Source: Paulinella micropora
Taxonomy: Eukaryota > Cercozoa > Imbricatea > Euglyphida
Length of the DNA: 25,986 nucleotides
Direction of reading: 5' to 3'
Assembly (NCBI GenBank): GCA_009731375.1
Contig: BJOX01000025.1
Coordinates: forward strand, 1,491,242-1,517,227
Shown here: piece after piece, positions 18,569 to 25,986 of the stretch
Layout of the letters: every line of letters starts with the position of its first letter
Position numbering within the stretch: the stretch's first letter is position 1
The notes under the pieces: model-generated
Database searches by the model: none
Told to the model about the DNA's origin: nothing
What the model saw: the letters and a program-made list of their open reading frames with translations, nothing else
Position numbers and translations under genes: made by a program

Positions 18569-18728
18569 TTGTTGTTGTTGTTGTTGATGTTGATGTTGGT
18601 TTTGCCTACATATTACAAAATCTTGCGTTTTGCGTTCTCATCCGGGTGAAAAATAGAGCATGAAATCGTTGTTGTTGTTAGTTTGTTTATTTGTTCAGCT
18701 TGCGTTTGTGTCTGTCTTTTCTTCTTAG
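17886..18728 (+). repeat. Intron 11: (TTG)n/(CTG)n trinucleotide repeats and a 194 N gap
   Basis: TTG/GTT trinucleotides lie at about 17926-18028 and TTG/CTG trinucleotides at about 18350-18600. The gap is 18030-18223. At 18224-18253 a segment resembles the 3' end of exon 11. The intron ends GTCTTTTCTTCTTAG. An exon hidden in the gap cannot be excluded, but exon 11 and exon 12 are already in matching phase. Confidence 0.8.
18030..18223. other. Assembly gap (194 N)
   Basis: N run in intron 11 within trinucleotide repeat. Confidence 0.95.
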
Positions 18729-18780
18729 GATGAAATCGATTATGAAAGCAAAGAGACTCGGCGGCGGAATGCATCAGAAG
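18729..18780 (+). CDS. Exon 12 of the Ser/Pro-rich protein gene
   Basis: A 52 bp exon, phase 0 in and phase 1 out, from TTTTCTTCTTAG to CAGAAG|GTAAGG, the best donor in the gene. It encodes DEIDYESKETRRRNASE. The alternative frame (MKSIMKAKRL…) would run into TGA at the start of exon 13, so the chosen frame is the only one that splices openly. The charged character (acidic then basic) matches exons 13 and 14. Confidence 0.87.
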
Positions 18781-18950
18781 GTAAGGAGAAGGGGAAGGAG
18801 AAGGAGAAGGAGGAGAGGGAGAAGGAGAGGGAGAGGGAGAAGGAGAAGGAGAAGGATCGCTGTTGTTGTTGCTGTTGCTGTTATTGTTATGTATTACTCA
18901 TGTATAATTATTATATTAACGTGATGTTGATTGGGTTGTTGTACATGTAG
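18781..18950 (+). repeat. Intron 12: GGAGAA purine repeat and TTG repeat
   Basis: GGAGAA/GAGAGG units (about 18783-18855) directly follow the donor, then TTG units and AT-rich DNA to TTGTACATGTAG. The exon 12 frame stays open across the purine tract (Lys/Glu/Arg-rich) until a TAG at the acceptor, so a retained intron would add a charged tail before terminating. Confidence 0.8.
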
Positions 18951-19028
18951 ATCTGAGTGAGTCATCATTTCTGACCGCCTCTTTCGCCCAAAGGACGCCT
19001 GCGCCGAATGATCGATATGAAGATCACG
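18951..19028 (+). CDS. Exon 13 of the Ser/Pro-rich protein gene
   Basis: A 78 bp exon, phase 1 at both ends, from TACATGTAG to GATCACG|GTAGTC. It encodes LSESSFLTASFAQRT then PAPNDRYEDH, with a split Asp at each junction. The donor lies only 4 bp before an N gap, so the intron start is visible but its body is not. Confidence 0.85.
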
Positions 19029-19215
19029 GTAGTCNNNNNNNNNNNNNNNNNNNNNNNNNNNNNNNNNNNNNNNNNNNNNNNNNNNNNNNNNNNNNNNNNN
19101 NNNNNNNNNNNNNNNNNNNNNNNNNNNNNNNNNNNNNNAACTGAGCATCAAAAACAGATCCGGATAAGATGAGGGACGTGTGTGTTCTATTGTGTGTTTG
19201 GCTTCTGTTGTTTAG
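19029..19215 (+). other. Intron 13, mostly an assembly gap (N 19035-19138)
   Basis: Six bases of intron, 104 N, then non-repeat T/G-rich sequence ending CTTCTGTTGTTTAG. There is no exon in the visible part. Confidence 0.85.
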
Positions 19216-19248
19216 ACTCGGAGGAGGAAGAGCCCGAGCGAGTCAAGG
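19216..19248 (+). CDS. Exon 14 of the Ser/Pro-rich protein gene
   Basis: A 33 bp exon, phase 1 at both ends, from GTTGTTTAG to GTCAAGG|GTAGAT. It encodes SEEEEPERVK with a split Asp before and a split Gly after. It ends exactly where CATA repeat begins. Being a multiple of three with matching phases, it could be skipped without breaking the frame. Confidence 0.8.
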
Positions 19249-19780
19249 GTAGATACATACATACATGCATACAAACATACATACAAACAAACATACATAC
19301 ATACATACATACATCAAGGCGATTCGCCAAGGCAAGTCAGACTGCATGAAATACATACATACATACATACATACATACATGCATACGTACATACATACAT
19401 ATATACGTACGTACGTACATACATACATACACATACATAGATACATAGATACATACATACATAAATACATACATACATACATACATACATACATACATGC
19501 ATACATACATATATACATATATACATACATACATACATACATACATATATGCATGCATACATACATATATGCATACATACATACATACATAAATCACAAG
19601 GTAAGTCAGACTCCATGAAGTAACCTCATACATACATACAATGCATACATACATACATACATACATACATACATGCATACATACATACATACATACATAC
19701 ATACATGCATGCATACATGCATACATACATACATTCATGCATACATACATACATACATACATACATACATACGCATATGA
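19249..19780 (+). repeat. Intron 14, part 1: CATA repeat with copies of exon 15 5' sequence
   Basis: CATA units with interruptions at 19317-19347 (CGATTCGCCAAGGCAAGTCA then GACTGCATGAA) and at 19594-19619 (CACAAGGTAAGTCAGACTCC then ATGAAG). Both match TTCGCCAAAGCAAGTCAGAC in exon 15 (20078-20097). Confidence 0.88.
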
Positions 19781-19781
19781 G

Positions 19782-20067
19782 TGTCTCGCCAAGGCAAGTC
19801 AGACTAACCCTAACCCTAACCCTGACCCTAACCCTAACCCTAACGCAAACCCTAACCCCAACTCAAACCCTAACCCTAATCCTAACCCTAACCCTAACCC
19901 TAACCTGAACCCTAACCCTAGTCTGAACCCTAACCCTAACCCTAACCTGAACCCTAACCCTAACCCAAACCCTAACCCTAACCCAAATCCTAACCCTAAC
20001 CCTAACCCTAACCTTAACCCTAACCCTAACGCAGCCTCACCGTTTGCTGCTACCTCCTTCCACATAG
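19782..20067 (+). repeat. Degenerate (CCCTAA)n telomeric array inside a broken exon 15 copy
   Basis: A third partial copy (TCTCGCCAAGGCAAGTCAGA, 19783-19802) runs straight into about 230 bp of CCCTAA units (19804-20031) with CCCTGA, CCCCAA, ACGCAA and ACTCAA variants. After the array the copy resumes with GCAGCCTCACCGTTTGCTGC to 20067, matching 20106-20143 in exon 15. The telomeric tract therefore sits inside one duplicated unit. A CAAACCCTAACCCTAACC-type higher-order pattern is visible in the array. Confidence 0.85.
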
Positions 20068-21848
<1,781 letters not shown>

Positions 21849-22460
21849 CTAAGGCTGTAGTTACCCTGTGTCTACGAGAACACGCCGGAACTTTTAATCA
21901 TAGTATTAATAGTACAGTGGAAAAGCAGTAGCAGGCTGTTTCTCCGAGATTCTAAATTCCCTTCTCTTTTACCTATGGTTCGCGGGACTTTCCGACATCC
22001 CTACTAGTAGGAACGGCGAGTCTGTATTTATTATTCATTTACTGAGTCATTATTAAATGTTTTAGGGAAACTCACTTAAACCTCCGCAAAGAAAATTTTC
22101 TTGTTTACTCGCTTCGAGACTCGAAATATTGCCGGTAAACTTATCAGTTGATTATTAAGAATACTATGATATCATGGTATACTATAGGGGGGGGTTTTAA
22201 TGAGTATTCGTAAACCAATAAGGACTGTTGTCAGGCCTCATTTGCGTCCACGTGTAGGCTTCGAACAATTACCGTATCACAAGTAACTTGCAATCAGTAC
22301 GACGCTTAACCCCCAACTGAGTGGGAACCGAATCCGAGGACCGGAACCTTCAAAAGGGGAAAGACATATGGTCGAGCGCGACTGGCCGAACACGTGTGGG
22401 CAGCCTTCTGTATGAAAGTGTAGTTTCAAGACAGTCGGGGGGGGTAGATTCTCCAGAGAT
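21849..22460 (+). other. Presumed 3' UTR and downstream DNA, no gene seen
   Basis: Non-repetitive, moderately AT-rich DNA after the stop. No AATAAA is present; ATTAAA occurs at 22052-22057 and could serve as a poly-A signal. G runs lie at 22188-22195 and 22437-22445. No ORF of note on either strand. Confidence 0.5.
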
Positions 22461-23039
22461 ATTGATTTAGTGTTTCGTTGGATTCAGGTTGGTCGAACGT
22501 TCGCATATTCTTTGGATACTCGTTGGTCTTTCGCAAGTGTCATGATGGACGTTGGGTTTTTTTGGTTTTAGTAGGTACTTGTTGATCACGTTCATACTCC
22601 TGAGGCAATAGTTGGTTTTGCGTATGGGTTGCCGGAATCTTTGATTTCGCGGTGGGGTCGTCGCCTGCCCGACTATGTGCAGGTTTCCGCCGCTGTTGTC
22701 TTTTGCTGTTGCTAGGTTCCAAGTCATCAGTGCGTGCGTTTGGTGGTCATCATGATTCTGGTCCTCCTGTGAATAGATGGTTCTGGTTGGTACGACCAAT
22801 CTAAGCACGTAAGATTGTCAGTTGGTGCCGCGGGTGTGTTGGCGGGGGGCACTAGATGCCGAGTTGCTGGCTTGGGCTTGGTGCTGCACTGGCCCATGAT
22901 TGGGTGGGCGTGGTTGGAGTGAGTGTTTGTTTGCCTGTGGTCCCAGGATGTGCGTTTGAGGGGGAGGTCGGCTTCGGACATGCGTGCATCAGCTTCCAGA
23001 CAGTTAAGATGTGATCATGGCAGAGTTCTGTGAGGTCTC
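22461..23039. other. Non-coding DNA, possibly the 3' tail of the retrotransposon relic
   Basis: Minus-strand open stretches exist here but show no recognisable motif. Because it lies 3' of the RLE domain on the minus strand, it may be the untranslated tail of that element. No poly-A or short tandem tail that would mark its end is visible. Confidence 0.35.
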
Positions 23040-23946
23040 GATACACTGCAGTCACCTGTGCCAGGCTTTCGAGAAGTGATCTTGAACTGCTTTATATCCC
23101 GCTGCAGGAATATAACCTCGTGCTCCTATGACTATAATTAGCAGGTTGTGCACACATAGGCCGCTTGATCCCAATTGGAGGTCCCGTATTTTTTCCTGAT
23201 ATGCGTGGTATCGGTGCTCGTATATGGCTCGAGGGTTGTATGCGGGTGCAGCGTTGGCTGTCCACTGTTGTAAGGGCCATTCTATGTGTGTGTCTTTCCC
23301 CTGTGGGAGGTGGGGTCTTTTGGGTTGTAAGGGGGTTCATCCGCTTGCAGTTTTTGTTCCAAAGCCGCTGGATACACTCTCCTGATGCATTTACGTACTT
23401 AGATTAGTCTAGTCTAACTAGCCATTCGTCTGCTCGGGTCGTGGCTTCGACAAGGTAGATATTTGGGGATGTAACGTGGAGTGTTAAGAGGAGATCTGGT
23501 TTCCAGGATTGGCGTTCCGTTCGCAGTTCGCTGGTGAGGGCCGCTGCTGTGTGTACGCGGTTTTGCCGGCAAATTTCGCCTTGTTCAAGGCGCGTCCATG
23601 CCAGGTCGATGTCGATGCTGGTTGATATTGGGACATGTTTGCCTTCTTCGGCAATGACCACCATATGATTGGGCTGGGCTTCGTCTAGGTCGGGGGCCCG
23701 TCCAAGGTGTTGCTTTAAGGCCTGTCTGGAGGCCGCGTGTCGGTGGTTGATGGCTTGTAAGTACTCCGGTGGGTGGAGTTTGCTCATAGAGGTCATGTAG
23801 TGGTCAATGGTGCCAATTTTGTCGCAGAATTGGCACTTAGCATCGTCTTTGTTTCGTGTTCGGACGCTCCGCATGGCAGGGGTCTCCACTGCGGATAATT
23901 GAGTTAGTAGATTCGTATTTCCCAGTCGGCTCTGGTGGTTTGCGGG
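23040..23946 (-). pseudogene. 3' end of an RLE-type non-LTR retrotransposon, 5'-truncated and frameshifted
   Basis: Read on the minus strand. The upstream part (RLGNTNLLTQLSAVETPAM) matches the region before the C-terminal finger. The finger CQFCDKIGTIDH follows the C-x2-C-x7-H pattern of R2-like elements, but the fourth ligand position is Met. Then come INHRHAASRQALKQHL and the endonuclease segment SWKPDLLL…IYLVEATTRADE (PD…E type). An in-frame TAA at 23404-23406 follows. The homology continues in a second frame (RVYPAALEQKLQADEPPYNP) and a third (YHAYQEKIRDLQLG, then VIGARGYIPAAGYKAV near 23090-23135), so at least two frameshifts are present. There is no reverse transcriptase upstream: an in-frame TAG at 23947-23949 and unrelated DNA follow. 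Typical 5' truncation; clade (R2, R4, NeSL, HERO or CRE) not resolved. Confidence 0.7.
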
Positions 23947-23949
23947 CTA

Positions 23950-24690
23950 AGGTATTGGTGGGAGATGCGTTGCGTTTCTCTCCTCATTTCCGTGTGTTGG
24001 TTGACTGCATAGAGTGCAGAAGAGCAGAGAGACGACACAAAAATGCAAAGACAGGTGAACTTGTGTGACGATCTGTCTCACATATGTGTTTTTGATGATC
24101 TCTGATCTCCTACTTTCGTTGAGTAGTACCTTCCTTGTAGGAGGTGCTTTCAAATCGATCTGTCGACAGAGCACACATAACTCTGTGTGTACAGTTTCCA
24201 CTTGAAAGGAAAACTTGATTCGAATTGTGAGTTTGGATACAACCCCAAAGGGTAATTACACAACGAGCTCTTATCAAAGATCTCTACGGCTGCATTAAGT
24301 CCTGACTCCTGAGAGCAGGTGAAATACCAGTAAATAGCAGAGCGGTCACTTCGTTTATTTACGTAGATTTCTACTTGTTGCAGACTTGGGTTGCAAAGTA
24401 CGAACACGACTGAACGTAGATTGTGAGTTTGCTAAGCTTGCGCAAAACTGCTTGTGTAGCCACTCTACTGGTCAGTCTGCATCATGGTGACGCTGGCGTT
24501 TTTCGTGGGGTTTTTTCTACAACGATGGCTGTAGTATGGCGTATCGTGGGACTTTCTACCCCAGTGTGGGTTTTCTCTTTTTTGGTTAGTTCAATGAGTT
24601 TTTTCTTCGCTTCGGTTCTCTCTCTTGCCTTTCTTTTTTCTGTCTATTATCTATTATCATATATACGTTTATTTTTTTCAACTGGGATTT
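23950..24690. other. Intergenic DNA, nothing recognised
   Basis: Mixed-composition DNA with only short ORFs. A plus-strand open stretch from 24423 to 24827 reads as hydrophobic residues because the DNA is T-rich; it has no family motif and I do not call it a gene. Confidence 0.4.
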
Positions 24691-24714
24691 TTCTCTTCCC
24701 TGACATATTTTATT

Positions 24715-24991
24715 TATTGCTGTTGACATTCAAGACAACAAAAAAAATTGATTTTTCTGTTTTGGTTGGAATTTCAGTTTTGGTTGGAATTTTGATTTTG
24801 GGTGAAAATTTGAATTTTTCAAATTAACGGCTATATTCGTCCGCAAAATATCGTAAATTTTCGCGAATGTTACCGTTAAATTTGAAAATTTGAATTTTTG
24901 TCACAAAAATGAAAAACTGTCACAAAAATGAAAATCTGACACAAAAATGAAAAACTAATTTTTGTTGTTGTCTTGAATGTCAACAGCAATA
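24715..24991. repeat. AT-rich foldback sequence with perfect 26 bp ends
   Basis: TATTGCTGTTGACATTCAAG plus ACAACA (24715-24740) and its exact reverse complement (24966-24991) flank 225 bp. Inside are a second inverted pair (TTCAAATTAACGG near 24818-24830 and CCGTTAAATTTGAA near 24874-24887), a tandem pair of TTTTGGTTGGAATTT (24760-24792), and three GTCACAAAAATGAAAAAC-like units (24899-24955). It looks like a small foldback or MITE-type element. Confidence 0.55.
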
Positions 24992-25860
24992 TTTTATTGT
25001 ATCTTTTATTATGATTTATATGTTATTTTTTCCTCTCATTTCTCCCTCATCTCGCTTCGTTTCCTTTCTGTTCGAACTATCTCTTCTAATCGTTTTTTCA
25101 AGTTGTTTTTCCTGAACTTAACAGGCGGTAACTATTTCAAGTTCCTGTCTTTCCAACTTATTTTCCTTTTTTCACTGCGTATTTTTTTCAACAATTAGTT
25201 TTTACAAAAAACCGGCCGGGCCGGTTTATGCCTTAGTGGAAAAGTTTTTAGCTGACGGCATACGACTGCCATTCTCCGACTCTCAGTCTGTGATAGCTAA
25301 TCACTCGGAAACCGCTTCACGGTCGGAAGCGTGCACAGCAATTCTCACAAAAGGCACTAACTTGAAAGATTGTCTGAAATTCTAGCAAGAAAGGGATCGA
25401 GGGTCGAACGATCAGTCCTTTGATCTTCACTATTTCTGAGTAAGAAAAAAAATTTAGTTATTATTAATAAATAATTGTGAAGCACTTGAAGGATGGCTTT
25501 CAAAGTTCAAGTCCAACTTGTAGTTCAAGCGTTCAGAATTTTGCTTTTGGAAAAAGTTCCATCAGTTATGACTCTGGGCTCAAGCTATTTTTCACTCGTG
25601 CACGCACTTGTCAACAAATTTACCGCTATGACTGTGTCACTGCAAAAGGACAAAAAGGCAGTGATATGAGGAAAAGGGCAATTCATAGCTGATTTTTAAA
25701 TTGATCGTTTGGAGTCATTTCTGAACGAAATCGAAAACTAGTTATTAATACAACGGTGAAGTCGAAACGTCGTGCAGAGGAGAATCTAACGGGCCGGTCA
25801 AAAAGAGTGAAAAAGTCAAATGTGATGATTTTGGCAGGTCGTTAAAGTGCTGAGTCTGAT
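24992..25860. other. AT-rich intergenic DNA, no gene recognised
   Basis: T-rich then mixed DNA. The only marked structure is a 19 bp palindrome, AAACCGGCCGGGCCGGTTT, at 25209-25227. Short ORFs (for example 25477-25692) show no known motif. Confidence 0.4.
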
Positions 25861-25861
25861 A

Positions 25862-25898
<37 letters not shown>
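25859..25898 (+). repeat. (AAT)n microsatellite
   Basis: About 12 AAT/AATA units; the flanks are unique sequence. Confidence 0.9.
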
Positions 25899-25899
<1 letters not shown>

Positions 25900-25986
25900 A
25901 TATCTGAGGCGTACTGATGCAGCTAATGGCATATCCTCAACGGACATAAGCCTCCAATACCCTTGTTCGAGGTCCTCCACCCCCCC

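Noticed and set aside
18781-18860. Lys/Glu-rich continuation of exon 12
   Set aside because: The frame is open, but GAAG|GTAAGG is a near-ideal donor and exon 13 joins in phase. Reading through ends in a stop. Kept only as a possible retained intron.
22467-22808. Minus-strand ORF of 113 codons
   Set aside because: No recognisable motif, and it overlaps other open frames. More likely untranslated DNA near the retrotransposon relic.
24423-24827. A 134-codon hydrophobic ORF resembling a membrane protein
   Set aside because: T-rich DNA encodes Phe/Leu/Val by composition. There is no motif, and part of it overlaps the foldback element.

Overview
The window is eukaryotic genomic DNA, dominated by simple-sequence repeats. 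The evidence is GT-AG introns, interstitial TTAGGG-type telomeric repeats, a Ty1/copia integrase relic, a non-LTR retrotransposon relic with a restriction-like endonuclease (RLE), and hairpin/TIR elements. I cannot name the organism from sequence alone. TTAGGG telomere repeats with microsatellite-packed introns fit an alga, other protist or invertebrate, but that is inference. Five N-runs (10328-10337, 11757-11766, 17329-17364, 18030-18223, 19035-19138) mark assembly gaps.

Main result: most of the window (1 to 21848) can be read as one plus-strand gene. I reconstruct 15 exons. The first is cut by the window start and the last ends at TAA 21846-21848. Fourteen are only 33-151 bp. Every exon sits between a plausible AG acceptor and GT donor (apart from the open 5' end and the terminal stop), and all 14 junction phases agree. 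The spliced frame is about 930 residues without a stop. The product is acidic and Ser/Thr-rich near the start of the window, has a short coiled-coil-like stretch, then Ser/Arg-rich and Pro-rich segments, and ends in a roughly 590-residue Ser/Ala/Thr-rich and then basic SPSK-rich tail. I do not recognise the family.

The introns are almost entirely micro- and minisatellite: TATC, TATG, CATA, CA, CT, GA, CAT, TTG, CTTCC and heptamer arrays. The recurring surprise is that many minisatellite cores are copies of the edge of the neighbouring exon with its splice site. Copies downstream of an exon carry its 3' end, usually with the donor (exons 4, 5, 6, 8, 9, probably 11). Copies upstream carry its 5' end, usually with the acceptor (exons 5, 7, 10, 15). 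Exon 6 has about 21 downstream copies of its 3' edge.

Intronic mobile DNA includes a 1.5 kb inverted-repeat element (2175-3672), three hairpin-type elements (10340-11070, 11680-11811, 17419-17749), and a copia integrase relic (13952-14317, minus) split by a 213 bp MITE-like insertion with 11 bp TIRs. Interstitial telomeric arrays lie at 14525-14559 and 19804-20031. Downstream of the gene (21849-25986) is lower-repeat DNA holding a 5'-truncated, frameshifted RLE-type non-LTR retrotransposon end (about 23040-23946, minus), a small foldback sequence near 24.7-25.0 kb, and no other gene I can support. I saw no rRNA, tRNA or CRISPR.
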